Source: Marinobacter manganoxydans MnI7-9
Lineage (GTDB): Bacteria; Pseudomonadota; Gammaproteobacteria; Pseudomonadales; Oleiphilaceae
Length of the DNA: 64,000 nucleotides
Reading direction: 5' to 3'
Assembly (NCBI RefSeq): GCF_000235625.1
Contig: NZ_AGTR01000080.1
Coordinates: 156,503 to 220,502 of the forward strand
Under the pieces are notes generated by a model that did no database searches, was not told where the DNA came from, and was given only the letters and a program-made list of their open reading frames with translations. A program made the position numbers and the translations under genes. Shown here one piece after another: positions 1-7,202 of the stretch (position 1 is its first letter; each line of letters opens with the position of its first letter).

Positions 1-735
1 AAATCCAATGCAGTAGTTGGAAGAGTGCTGATGAACGAGCTATTGGCTGAGGCGCTGTATCCGAGCCCTCATGCGTTTCGGCATATGTGGGCTGAGGCTA
101 TTTATCGGCGTTTTGATGGGGATGCCGGCTGGATGATTCGCTCCCAGTTTAAGCACATTAGTCGCACCATGTGGCTCTCCTATATCCGCAACAAGGACAA
201 CCGCGCAGGCCATCAGCGTGCAAAACTCAGGGTAATCCACTCGTTAGTAAGAAACTACATCCAACACCACGGAGAGGGATACGCTGGTCAGATGAACAAG
301 CTGCTTCGGCGACTATCACGTTCAACCCAGGTACTAAGTTCCGAGCAGCAAATGGAGCTCGCAGACCAATTGGCGACAAAGGAAATCGAAAACATTAAAG
401 CTAATCCTTGGGGCTACTGCCTTCTGATGCGCCGGACGCGCCACAAAGCCAAATGCGCTGAAGGTGGCGAACCGATGCGCCACAATGCGTCGCCAGAATT
501 ATGCCTCGGATGCCTCCACAATTTCATGCAGACCCAGAATGTAGAGTGGATGTTGCTTACAATTATTCACCATGTCGAGGCCCTCAATGATCCTGTTGTA
601 CCGGGTATTTTCAAGCACTCCTCCTACGAACTGGTTAGCAATACTGCACGCCATCTCCGAACACTAAACGCAACACACGAAGCACTCCCGGAATTGGAGA
701 CCGCCCTAGAGAACTATCGATTGAGGGCTGCATGA
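1..735 (+). CDS. Site-specific tyrosine recombinase, C-terminal part (cut by window edge)
   Basis: The frame is open to the first base, so only the C-terminal part (about 244 codons) is visible. It carries the end of a tyrosine-recombinase catalytic domain: an HxxR box (HAFRHMW, about base 70), a second conserved histidine in FKHIS, and a nucleophile-position tyrosine in MWLSYIRN. After it comes an unusual 180-residue tail with Cys spacing C-x14-C-x2-C, possibly zinc-binding. The stop overlaps the next start in ATGA, so translation is probably coupled. A recombinase coupled to a small HTH/coiled-coil partner recalls the gamma-mobile-trio (GmtY/Z/X) and Tn554 TnpA/B/C arrangements. GmtZ is my best guess but rests on layout and memory of the family, not on a search. 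Confidence 0.7.
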   Translation, partial: KSNAVVGRVLMNELLAEALYPSPHAFRHMWAEAIYRRFDGDAGWMIRSQFKHISRTMWLSYIRNKDNRAGHQRAKLRVIHSLVRNYIQHHGEGYAGQMNKLLRRLSRSTQVLSSEQQMELADQLATKEIENIKANPWGYCLLMRRTRHKAKCAEGGEPMRHNASPELCLGCLHNFMQTQNVEWMLLTIIHHVEALNDPVVPGIFKHSSYELVSNTARHLRTLNATHEALPELETALENYRLRAA

Positions 736-1247
736 TGGTAATGGGGTATCTGAAAGATCGTTTAGAGAAAGCAGCTAAAGAAACAGGGGAAAATCCCCCG
801 AGCTGGGTATCGGAAAAAAACGCCAGCGGGGCGGCATGGAAATGTGTTGAGGAGTTAAGACGCGAAAAGGAACTCTTTATAAGACGCCACCGAACAAGCA
901 CCGATTTCTCAATTAAGAAACACTATCAAATTAAAGGTTCTGAGGTAGCAAGGACGCTGGGAATGAATCGATCCGCCCTGATGAACACCTCAAGTTTTTC
1001 AGGCGATCTAGCACAGTACATTGAGGCAGTTAACTCAGAACTGGAAAAGGCAAAAAACGAAAAGCTGAGACGGGCTCAAAGTCCTACGCCAGGCGGAATG
1101 CATCGGAGCAAGAAAGAGGATTTGATTGAACGAGTCCGATTAGCCGAACATCGTTATGATGAGCTGAAAATGCGGCTCGAAGAGCCGCTGAATGAAATAT
1201 ATGACGAGCTTCCTCTCCCGATAAAAAAGAAACTAGGGATTGCCTGA
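732..1247 (+). CDS. Small HTH/coiled-coil recombinase partner (GmtX- or TnpC-like)
   Basis: A 171-residue, highly charged protein. Residues 65-90 (IKGSEVARTLGMNRSALMN) look like a helix-turn-helix, and the regions near 95-115 and 125-165 are rich in E/K/R with heptad-like leucines, suggesting coiled coil. It starts 4 bp inside the recombinase gene (ATGA overlap); ATGs at codons 2 and 4 are alternatives. Accessory proteins of this build accompany recombinases in Tn554-like elements (TnpC) and in gamma-mobile-trio islands (GmtX), where they assist or direct integration. The role here is inferred from position and architecture only. Confidence 0.55.
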   Translation: MMVMGYLKDRLEKAAKETGENPPSWVSEKNASGAAWKCVEELRREKELFIRRHRTSTDFSIKKHYQIKGSEVARTLGMNRSALMNTSSFSGDLAQYIEAVNSELEKAKNEKLRRAQSPTPGGMHRSKKEDLIERVRLAEHRYDELKMRLEEPLNEIYDELPLPIKKKLGIA

Positions 1248-1476
1248 GCAATAATGAGTAATGGCTGAACGAGTTGATATCGGCCATTGGGACATTGCAA
1301 TACCTTGAACAAAGTACTGTTTAGGCAATTTTGTAGAAAGTTCTTTTGCACGTGGCGGTCAATTCCCATATTGCCGGATCTAAGGGTCTGCGAGCCACGG
1401 CGCCGCAAAGCCGCGAAAGACGATGAAGTGCGAGTAGAATCACAGACCTCCTGCATTTCCGAAGAGAATTAATCAA

Positions 1477-2295
1477 ATGGAATCAAATGCATACTCTCAG
1501 TCCCTTGTTTTTTCCAAGTTGCGAAGCATTGAGGCGAGCCCAATTTTTCAGGGCGTAGTTATCGCAATCATTGTGCTATCGGCTCTAACTATTGGCGCTA
1601 AAACCTACGACCTACCTCCGATATTCGAGAAATCGTTGACGTTTTTTGACAATGCAATCACAGTATTTTTTTTGTTAGAAATTCTGTTCCGATTTTCCGC
1701 CTGCCCAGTAAAACGTCGTTTCTTTCTCGATGGCTGGAATATTTTCGACACTCTCGTGGTCATTGGTAGCCTCGTCCCCTTGGATAACTCAGAAGCGATT
1801 CTGCTAGGGAGACTACTCCGAATATTCCGAGTGTTGCGGCTAGTCTCTGTCGTCCCGGAACTAAGATTTTTGATTAATTCACTGCTCAAAGCTATTCCCC
1901 GCATGGGATACATCGCCCTGCTGATGTTCATCATATTTTACATCTATGCCGCAATGGGCTCGATGCTCTTCGCTAACGTGGACGAGTTTCTCTGGGGTGA
2001 TTTATCCATTGCGATGCTCACGCTCTTCCGGGTGGCAACCTTTGAGGATTGGACAGATATAATGTATCAGACGATGGAATTCTATCCGCTGAGCTGGATC
2101 TATTATTTGACGTTTATCTTCTTAACTGCATTTGTATTCCTGAACATGATGATCGGTGCCATTCTGGAAGTAATGAGCGAGGAACAAAACGCCAAACAGG
2201 CTCAGGACGCTCATGATGAAAGAGATGAAATTACTCGTCAGCTACGACAGGTGCAGGATCAACTAAAAGAGTTGACAGAGAAAATTGGGCGGTAG
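1477..2295 (+). CDS. Voltage-gated-type cation channel (bacterial Nav/ion_trans family)
   Basis: A 272-residue six-helix channel subunit expected to assemble as a tetramer in the inner membrane. S1-S3 lie at residues 25-105. The S4 sensor carries regularly spaced arginines in GRLLRIFRVLRLVSVVPELR (about 112-131). S5, pore and S6 follow. The pore loop holds TFEDWTD, the position of the TLESW selectivity filter of NaChBac-type sodium channels, with the key Glu and Trp kept. The last 45 residues are strongly charged and heptad-like, matching the C-terminal coiled coil that stabilises these tetramers. Ion selectivity cannot be told from sequence alone. It follows the recombinase pair, so it may be island cargo. 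The ribosome site is weak (GAGAA). Confidence 0.85.
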   Translation: MESNAYSQSLVFSKLRSIEASPIFQGVVIAIIVLSALTIGAKTYDLPPIFEKSLTFFDNAITVFFLLEILFRFSACPVKRRFFLDGWNIFDTLVVIGSLVPLDNSEAILLGRLLRIFRVLRLVSVVPELRFLINSLLKAIPRMGYIALLMFIIFYIYAAMGSMLFANVDEFLWGDLSIAMLTLFRVATFEDWTDIMYQTMEFYPLSWIYYLTFIFLTAFVFLNMMIGAILEVMSEEQNAKQAQDAHDERDEITRQLRQVQDQLKELTEKIGR

Positions 2296-2385
2296 CGGAT
2301 GAGCCATGGACCTGCCCCAGTGCAGTCGACACTCCTAGCCTAGGTACCAGCTATGCATGACCTCGTTACAGTACTGTGGGCTTGA

Positions 2386-2531
2386 AATAAAGTTGGTAAC
2401 AAATCAGCGCCGAAGGCCGCATAAAATGGATTTGCGAACACGACCCTGGAAAATAGAATAGGTAACTTTTGGCAAAAATTCGCTGTTCAAACGCCGGAAA
2501 GCCTGCAACCCGTACTAATAAAGTTGGTAAC
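2386..2531 (+). repeat. Left boundary repeats AATAAAGTTGGTAAC (two copies)
   Basis: Exact copies at 2386-2400 and 2517-2531, with a partial copy (ATAGGTAAC) between. The same motif occurs inverted and in tandem at 19383-19417, beyond the head of the small-gene array. The pattern suggests end sequences of one element. The 259-bp stretch from 2296 to 2554 otherwise shows no credible gene. Confidence 0.6.
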
Positions 2532-2554
2532 TTTGTACCGTTTTCCAATCCTGT

Positions 2555-2926
2555 TTAGTTGTCAGCCCTGGCTGTGCGAATAAGGTATCCATTCGGGCGA
2601 GCAATGGTGTAACGGTCGTTGTCCCTGGTAACGGTCCAGGTTTCCTGAATCTTTCGGTCATCAACCAGAAGCGTTACCTGTACTCGGTCGTTACCAGTTA
2701 GGAGAGTGCAACCTGGTTCATCATTACTGGGGTCGTTGTCTCCGAACCCGGTTTCACAGTGATCAGGTCCAAACACTCTTGCGGTTCGGTCGTCGTCAAT
2801 TTGAACTTCGATCCCAGCACCGAGCATGACATCCGGCTTCGGCTGGTTATCCATGATTTCCTGAACCTGGTCGCAACCCACGAGCATCGTCAAAAGAGCT
2901 GCCAGCAACCCCTTCATTGGCATCAT
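2555..2926 (-). CDS. Small lipoprotein, last gene of the junction-motif array
   Basis: About 123 residues from the preferred start. The N terminus MMPMKGLLAALLTMLVGCDQ is a lipoprotein signal peptide with lipobox LVGC, so the mature protein should be anchored at its cysteine. The rest is acidic, with several Cys-containing turns (HCETGFGD, PGCTLL) and a beta-rich C terminus; no family recognised. An upstream in-frame ATG at 2950 lies inside the junction motif TAATGGGAGTCCGGAAGGG. I prefer the ATG at 2926 because the GGAAGGG of the motif then serves as ribosome site and the signal peptide starts properly. It follows the 81-residue gene with a 23-nt gap. Confidence 0.6.
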   Translation of the reverse strand: MMPMKGLLAALLTMLVGCDQVQEIMDNQPKPDVMLGAGIEVQIDDDRTARVFGPDHCETGFGDNDPSNDEPGCTLLTGNDRVQVTLLVDDRKIQETWTVTRDNDRYTIARPNGYLIRTARADN

Positions 2927-2949
2927 CTGCTTACCCTTCCGGACTCCCA

Positions 2950-3195
2950 TTACTCATAAATTGCGCATACGCCAATTGCTTGCCAGTCGGCTTCCCTTGG
3001 CTCAAAACCATCAACCCATGGCCACTCAATGTTTACATCCATCGTCTCGGAAGCAAAATCGCAGCGCTCGTGATTGATGAAATCTATTTCCCAATCACCA
3101 TCCTGGTACGCGAAAGCACAAACTTGATCAAACCCGTTCGGCACCGTCGGTAGATTGAAGCCTGGCTTTACTTTCGTATGCTCTTTAGTCGCCAT
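2950..3195 (-). CDS. Hypothetical 81-residue acidic protein
   Basis: Not recognised. Soluble, acidic and aromatic-rich (five Trp), with no signal peptide or membrane segment. Preceded at 8 nt by a good ribosome site (AGGAGGGG) that is part of the junction motif TGATGGGAATCCGACAGG following the upstream gene's stop. Its own stop, TAATGG, runs into the next copy of the motif. Treat it as an array gene of unknown function. Confidence 0.55.
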   Translation of the reverse strand: MATKEHTKVKPGFNLPTVPNGFDQVCAFAYQDGDWEIDFINHERCDFASETMDVNIEWPWVDGFEPREADWQAIGVCAIYE

Positions 3196-3219
3196 AACAC
3201 CCCTCCTGTCGGATTCCCA

Positions 3220-3537
3220 TCATAAAATTGTCGTTCGCTTCGATACTCGCCATCCGGTCTTATGGCCAAGCCATACCAGGACAGCGGCCACAACCAATGA
3301 GCAGCCCATCACGAGACCAAACCCAAGAAGTCTCAGAAAAGCATCTTGCAACTCATCCACCTGGCTAGCAGACATATCGACTGCCACCAGGGACACGCCA
3401 CAGAAAACCAAGAACGGGGCGAGGTAAAAGATCTTAGTCAATGGCCACCGCCGCTGTTCTGCAACTCCCGCGAGGACCGACACTGCGAGTCCGACTACTA
3501 GGAGCCCCGCTCCGATAAATGCCATATTGTCTATCAT
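3220..3537 (-). CDS. Hypothetical small membrane protein (three predicted helices)
   Basis: 105 residues with hydrophobic segments near 5-25, 38-55 and 70-92, and a basic C terminus, predicted to be an inner-membrane protein. No family recognised. The start follows the junction motif TGATGGAATCCGGCAAAGG placed directly after the stop of the upstream gene; its AAAGGGG can act as ribosome site. Confidence 0.55.
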   Translation of the reverse strand: MIDNMAFIGAGLLVVGLAVSVLAGVAEQRRWPLTKIFYLAPFLVFCGVSLVAVDMSASQVDELQDAFLRLLGFGLVMGCSLVVAAVLVWLGHKTGWRVSKRTTIL

Positions 3538-3561
3538 GCTAAGCCCCTTTGCCGGATTCCA

Positions 3562-3750
3562 TCATTCTATTTTGTTAGGGACACACACCCAGCTCGCTAA
3601 CTCTTTGTCAGAACCATCAAGGCCTGCCTTCCAGGTGTCGCCCGCATGTTCGCAAGCAGGCTGTGACGCAAAATCGCTGACGCTATGAATGGCTTTGCCG
3701 TCGTAGGAGGTGCCCGCATTGGCGAGTGTCAGTATCAAGATCCATTTCAT
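3562..3750 (-). CDS. Small secreted or periplasmic peptide
   Basis: 62 residues starting MKWILILTLANAGTSYDG, which reads as a short signal peptide with cleavage near Ala-Gly. The mature part has two cysteines (PACEHAG, SWVCVPN) that could form a disulfide. Family unknown. The upstream gap carries a divergent junction motif (ATATGGGAATTCGCCGGGG) whose GGGG precedes ATG by about 10 nt. Confidence 0.5.
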   Translation of the reverse strand: MKWILILTLANAGTSYDGKAIHSVSDFASQPACEHAGDTWKAGLDGSDKELASWVCVPNKIE

Positions 3751-3780
3751 AAATCTTTACCCCGGCGAATTCCCATATCG

Positions 3781-4008
3781 TCAAACAAACTTGAGGGACG
3801 AGATTTTTACTACCATGTAACTGTTTCCCGGTAGCATTACTGCGACCCCGCCATCCAGACAGCCTTCTGAATTCCACTCGATGTTCGCAAAGGCGAATTC
3901 CAGATCCGATCCAACCAAATCCTGATGGTCTTTGGATTCCAGCACCGTCCCTTGTACCGTCGCGGCCAAAATATCAGCAGGGTTTATGCCTTTTAGATTC
4001 ATCATCAT
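3781..4008 (-). CDS. Hypothetical 75-residue array protein at the insertion site
   Basis: Not recognised; soluble, no signal peptide. Three successive ATGs (4008, 4005, 4002) allow any start. The gene begins one base beyond GGATTCCA at 4010-4017, the left end of the 13.5-kb insert. The ribosome site that once preceded it has therefore been exchanged for EexN-coding DNA, and expression may now depend on readthrough from that gene, whose coding region overlaps it by 35 nt. In the reconstructed array it would follow the stop of the broken membrane gene (17554) by about 10 nt. Confidence 0.45.
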   Translation of the reverse strand: MMMNLKGINPADILAATVQGTVLESKDHQDLVGSDLEFAFANIEWNSEGCLDGGVAVMLPGNSYMVVKISSLKFV

Positions 4009-4162
4009 TGGATTCCAGCTTGCACTGCTCGCGCAGCTCCTTCAGCCGCGCGGGATCGGCCGCGAGCTCATCAACCGAGGGCAACGCCGATGGCGTCGGT
4101 GCTTCGGACTGGCCGCAGGCCGTGAGGGCCAGGACACATAGAAGCGGTATGATCTTCTTCAT
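3974..4162 (-). CDS. EexN-like lipoprotein, C terminus altered by the insertion junction
   Basis: 62 residues with a clear lipoprotein signal (MKKIIPLLCVLALTAC, lipobox LTAC), followed by VDELAADPARLKELREQC. This matches the short conserved block (leader, then a helix ending in a conserved cysteine) of EexN-family entry-exclusion lipoproteins of conjugative elements. The last codons after REQCKLE are encoded by the array junction sequence starting at GGATTCCA, so the natural C terminus has probably been replaced. Ribosome site GGAGG is well placed. EexN function (blocking redundant conjugation) is family knowledge; this copy is likely a left-behind fragment of the element that delivered the insert. 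Confidence 0.5.
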   Translation of the reverse strand: MKKIIPLLCVLALTACGQSEAPTPSALPSVDELAADPARLKELREQCKLESNDDESKRHKPC

Positions 4163-4206
4163 GGCTCGAGTTCCTCCAAGGTATCGATCTGGCTGGATGA
4201 TGTGAA

Positions 4207-5103
4207 CTAGGCGCCCTCCGAAGACTCGATGGTCTGTACCCGCTCGATGAAACGAGCCAGCGTCGCCGAGGGTTCGCGCGTCGAGCGCAGCAGGTAGGTC
4301 GTAAGTTCTGGAGAGCAGCCCGCCAGTGGGCGACCAACAACCCCGGATTCTCGGCAGGCTGGGATGTTCGACTCTCCCGTCAATCCCAGGGCGAAACCGG
4401 CTGCCACAAGCGCCATCATCAGGTCGCAGGAGGCCACCTGCTCCGCGACCAGCGGCTCCACTTCAGCCTGGCGCAGGAAACGCTCGACTTGGCGCGCATG
4501 GCCTTCGCACGCCTGTGGGTCACATAACACCAGTGGATAACGCAGCAGTTCTTCCAACGGAATGCGCTTGTGGGACAGGATGGGATGGCGCTCCGGCACT
4601 GCCACCACCAGCGGCTCGCTCCAGGCCGGAGTGGCGACGACGCCATCCCCGACCTCATCCGACTGGGCAAAACCCACGTCATACAAATCGTCGTGCAGTC
4701 CCTTGATCTGCTGCGACAACGGCACTTCAGACAGGCGAATCTCGACTTCCGGCTCCTCTTGCCGGCATAGCGCCAGGAACGAGGAAAAACGCGACGGGGA
4801 GATCCCGTCCGAGAGAGCCACCCGCAGTTGACCGCGGAACCCGTTGGCGGCGGCCTTCACGCTGTCGCGAGCTTGTTGCAGCGCAGTGAACACACGCGGC
4901 ACATGCTCCAGAAACAGCCGCCCCGCATGCGTAAGCCTCGTGCTCCGCGTGGTCCGCATGAAAAGCTGTGTGCCTAGCTCCTCTTCGAGATCCTTGATTG
5001 CACGCGACAAAGGCGACTGCTCAATGTGCAACCGCTCAGCCGCCCGCGCAAAGTGTAGCTCCTCTGCAACAGCAAGGAAGCAGCGCAGATGCCGAAGCTC
5101 CAT
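4207..5103 (-). CDS. LysR-family transcriptional regulator
   Basis: 298 residues, the normal length for the family. The winged HTH occupies residues 1-60 (MELRHLRCFLAVAEELHFARAAERLHIEQSPLSRAI pattern, given here only by its landmarks LRCF, AAERL and PLSRAI). The effector domain runs from about 90 to 295. It resembles the CatR/BenM type that senses small organic acids. It lies at the end of the insert on the same strand as the TetR gene and is not divergent from an obvious target, so its regulon cannot be named. It may act on the operon across the TetR gene. Confidence 0.85.
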   Translation of the reverse strand: MELRHLRCFLAVAEELHFARAAERLHIEQSPLSRAIKDLEEELGTQLFMRTTRSTRLTHAGRLFLEHVPRVFTALQQARDSVKAAANGFRGQLRVALSDGISPSRFSSFLALCRQEEPEVEIRLSEVPLSQQIKGLHDDLYDVGFAQSDEVGDGVVATPAWSEPLVVAVPERHPILSHKRIPLEELLRYPLVLCDPQACEGHARQVERFLRQAEVEPLVAEQVASCDLMMALVAAGFALGLTGESNIPACRESGVVGRPLAGCSPELTTYLLRSTREPSATLARFIERVQTIESSEGA

Positions 5104-5252
5104 TGCTTCATCCTCTCCTTCGGTATGTCACTGGCTGATCCGAGATATAGGAACACCAGCAACAGGCATGTTATTCAGTTCCTCGGCCAGCAACGAAGAT
5201 GCAGCAACCCCACCGATCCAGCCTCATACCCTTCTCACATGAGGCAGGGTTA

Positions 5253-5879
5253 TCACGCGCTCGCTGTTTGCGCCCTGAACAGATGCTCGAAGCCTTGCAG
5301 GGTGCTGTCCACGAAACGCTCGTCGGTGGTGCCGACGGGGAAATGCAAGACACTGTGAATCACCAGAGAGGCCAGACCATGGGTATAGGACCAGCCAGCT
5401 AGCGCGGCCCGGCGAACCTCTGGTGTTTCCACGTCCAGCCCAAGCATCTCGGCGATGATGCGCTTGAGTTCGCCGAAGGCCTCCTCACGCGCAGCGAGCA
5501 GTTCCGGGATCATCTCGCCGTTGGCGAACTCGGGTCCGAACATGAGCTGATAGAGGGCCGGATTGCTGCGAGCGAAGCTGAAGTAGGCCAGGCTGGCGTT
5601 GCGCAGTTTCTGCACGCCGTCACTGTTGGTATCCCTGATCACCAGCACCTTGGCCAGCTCGCGGAAGCCCTGAGCGGCCAGGTGGCCGATGAGCTCAGCG
5701 CGGTTGGCATAGTGGTGGTAGGCGGCGGTCGAGCTGACGCCGACCCGCTCCGAAACCGCCCGCAGAGAGAGCTTGGTCGGCCCCACCTCCTCAAGCATCT
5801 CCCGAGCTGCATCGAGCAGTTGGGGAGCCAGGTTGCCCACATGGTAGGTATCGCGCGAGCGGACGGAGGTCTTGGTCAT
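5253..5879 (-). CDS. TetR/AcrR-family repressor of the catabolic operon
   Basis: 208 residues from the chosen ATG at 5879. A 5' extension of the frame (to 6131) has no family resemblance and would cover the promoter region. HTH at about residues 25-60 with LSLRAVSERVGVSSTAAYHHY, then a C-terminal ligand domain of the TetR_C_13-like type with a WSYTHGLASL block. It faces away from the crotonase operon across a 440-bp gap. A 19-bp site (5947-5965) upstream of its start is closely related to a site at 7174-7192 in front of the flavoprotein gene, so it probably represses both itself and the operon, released by an acyl-CoA or related ligand. Confidence 0.85.
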   Translation of the reverse strand: MTKTSVRSRDTYHVGNLAPQLLDAAREMLEEVGPTKLSLRAVSERVGVSSTAAYHHYANRAELIGHLAAQGFRELAKVLVIRDTNSDGVQKLRNASLAYFSFARSNPALYQLMFGPEFANGEMIPELLAAREEAFGELKRIIAEMLGLDVETPEVRRAALAGWSYTHGLASLVIHSVLHFPVGTTDERFVDSTLQGFEHLFRAQTASA

Positions 5880-6319
5880 GCTTGGGTAGCCTCGACTGGA
5901 GGTAGTTGGAAGGGGGTGAACTGCCTTGATCTTAGCACAGAAAAATATCTTGACAGCGATAAGATTGATTCGTAGACTGCGCTCCACAACAAAGCCGAAA
6001 GAGGGGGCACCCTTTACGGCAAAAGCCCGGAAACCGATGGACCTGGCCCGTGCCAGAAAGCCCACCGAATACCCAGGAGCAAACCATGACCGCAAGTACG
6101 CCTGAGTCGATCCTGTCACCGAGTCATGCAAGGAGCCCTGATTTCATACAGCTCCATGGCGGCTCGCGACGCCTCCTATGCATGGGTCATCACCTCTTCT
6201 GCAAGCGCCCGTTCCGGGGCGCTCACCCGTCTTGTCCAACCCGGCGAAGCACATGATCGATTTCGTCGCGCGGGTTCGTGTCTGACTCTTTACCGCCACG
6301 CCAAGCAAGAGGTTTCACC
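5880..6319. other. Divergent control region between TetR gene and catabolic operon
   Basis: 440 bp without a convincing gene. It holds the operator-like site at 5947-5965. Short frames present on both strands lack family resemblance and ribosome sites. Promoters for both directions must lie here, but I see no strong sigma-70 match. Confidence 0.5.
5947..5965. promoter_or_regulatory. Putative TetR operator, copy 1
   Basis: ATCTTGACAGCGATAAGAT is an imperfect palindrome (ATCTT...AAGAT) 67 bp upstream of the TetR start. It matches the site at 7174-7192 at 14 of 19 positions, with both outer half-sites kept. Confidence 0.55.
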
Positions 6320-7156
6320 ATGGCTTCACCCTACGAATGCTTCGAGGTGTCTGTCGAGGACAGCATCGCCCACCTGCAACTGAGCCGTCCCGACAAGGCC
6401 AATAGCCTGACACGGGCCTTCTGGAGTGAGCTGCCGGAGGCGGTCGGCGAGCTGAGTCGTTCGGGCAAGGTGCGGGCGATGGTCATATCGGCGCAGGGCA
6501 AGGTCTTCTGCGGCGGCCTGGATATGCAGATGTTTTCTACCGCCAAGGAGTTCCATGCGACCTGCCCCGAAGAGCGCGAGGTCCTGCAAGCCAACCTGGA
6601 GCGGATGCAGGATGCATTGAATGCTCTGGAGCGTGCGCGCTTTCCAGTGATTGCCGCAATACAGGGCGCCTGTCTCGGTGGCGGCTTTGATCTGGTTTCT
6701 GCCTGTGACCTGTGCTTTGCATCCGAGTCCGCCAAGTTCCGCATCGAGGAAACCAACGTCGGCATGATGGCCGATCTGGGAGTATTGCAGCGCCTGCAGC
6801 GTCTGATTCCTGCAGGCGTGGCGCGCTATCTGGCACTGACCGGCGACACCCTGGATGCTGCCGAGGCGTATCGGTTGGGGTTGCTGGCCAAGATTTTCCC
6901 GACCAACGAGGCCCTGCTCGAAGGTGCTTTCGCCGCCGCCAGACGCATTGCCGAGCGCCCGCCCGTGGCCATAAACGGTATCAAGCGCGCCATGCTCTAC
7001 AGCCGCGACCATGGGGTCTACGAGTCCCTGCAACACACGGTGCTGCTGCAAAGCGCCATCCTGAGTGGGCAGGACATCCTGCGTTCGGTCGGTGCGCGGG
7101 CGACCGGAGTTTCGCCGCAGTTCGCCGATCTGATTGAACTACAGCGCACTTTTTAG
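6320..7156 (+). CDS. Crotonase-family enzyme, probable dienoyl-CoA isomerase
   Basis: 278 residues from ATG 6320 (ribosome site AAGAGG). It has the enoyl-CoA hydratase/isomerase fold: oxyanion-hole segments GKVFCGGLDMQMF (about 62-74) and ACLGGGFDLVSACDL (about 117-131), then ETNVGMMADLGVLQRL (about 146-161). The Asp in GGGFD, the Glu of ETNVG and the Asp of MADLG align with the three acidic catalytic residues of delta3,5-delta2,4-dienoyl-CoA isomerases, which move double bonds in polyunsaturated acyl-CoAs. This agrees with the FadH-type reductase downstream. First structural gene of the operon; a plain hydratase role remains possible. Confidence 0.8.
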   Translation: MASPYECFEVSVEDSIAHLQLSRPDKANSLTRAFWSELPEAVGELSRSGKVRAMVISAQGKVFCGGLDMQMFSTAKEFHATCPEEREVLQANLERMQDALNALERARFPVIAAIQGACLGGGFDLVSACDLCFASESAKFRIEETNVGMMADLGVLQRLQRLIPAGVARYLALTGDTLDAAEAYRLGLLAKIFPTNEALLEGAFAAARRIAERPPVAINGIKRAMLYSRDHGVYESLQHTVLLQSAILSGQDILRSVGARATGVSPQFADLIELQRTF

Positions 7157-7173
7157 GGCGTTTTTTTAACCAA

Positions 7174-7192
7174 ATCTTATCAATGATAAGTT
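7174..7192. promoter_or_regulatory. Putative TetR operator, copy 2
   Basis: ATCTTATCAATGATAAGTT contains the perfect palindrome CTTATCA-A-TGATAAG. It sits between the crotonase stop and the flavoprotein ATG (7203), so the downstream genes may have their own repressed promoter. Closely related to 5947-5965. Confidence 0.6.
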
Positions 7193-7202
7193 TGAGGTAA
7201 TC

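Larger units (their letters stand above)
2937..4017 (-). repeat. Gene-junction motif copies, distal part of array
   Basis: Read on the minus strand, each stop codon is followed by a variant of ATGGGAATCCGNNAGGGG. Copies: 3763-3783 (ATATGGGAATTCGCCGGGG), 3551-3564 (TGATGGAATCCGGC), 3209-3222 (TGATGGGAATCCGAC), 2937-2952 (TAATGGGAGTCCGGAA), and the truncated core GGAATCC at 4010-4017. Four more lie at 17545-18514. The motif supplies part of the ribosome site, but the conserved TGGGAATCC core lies outside it, so selection for translation alone does not explain it. Confidence 0.7.

Noticed and set aside
2937-4017. Integron attC sites
   Set aside because: The junction motif lacks GTTRRRY/RYYYAAC core sites and the internal fold of attC; no intI-like gene is present.
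6326-7051. Long open frame on the minus strand opposite the crotonase gene
   Set aside because: Mirror of a GC-rich coding gene; no family resemblance, and the plus-strand protein has clear catalytic motifs.
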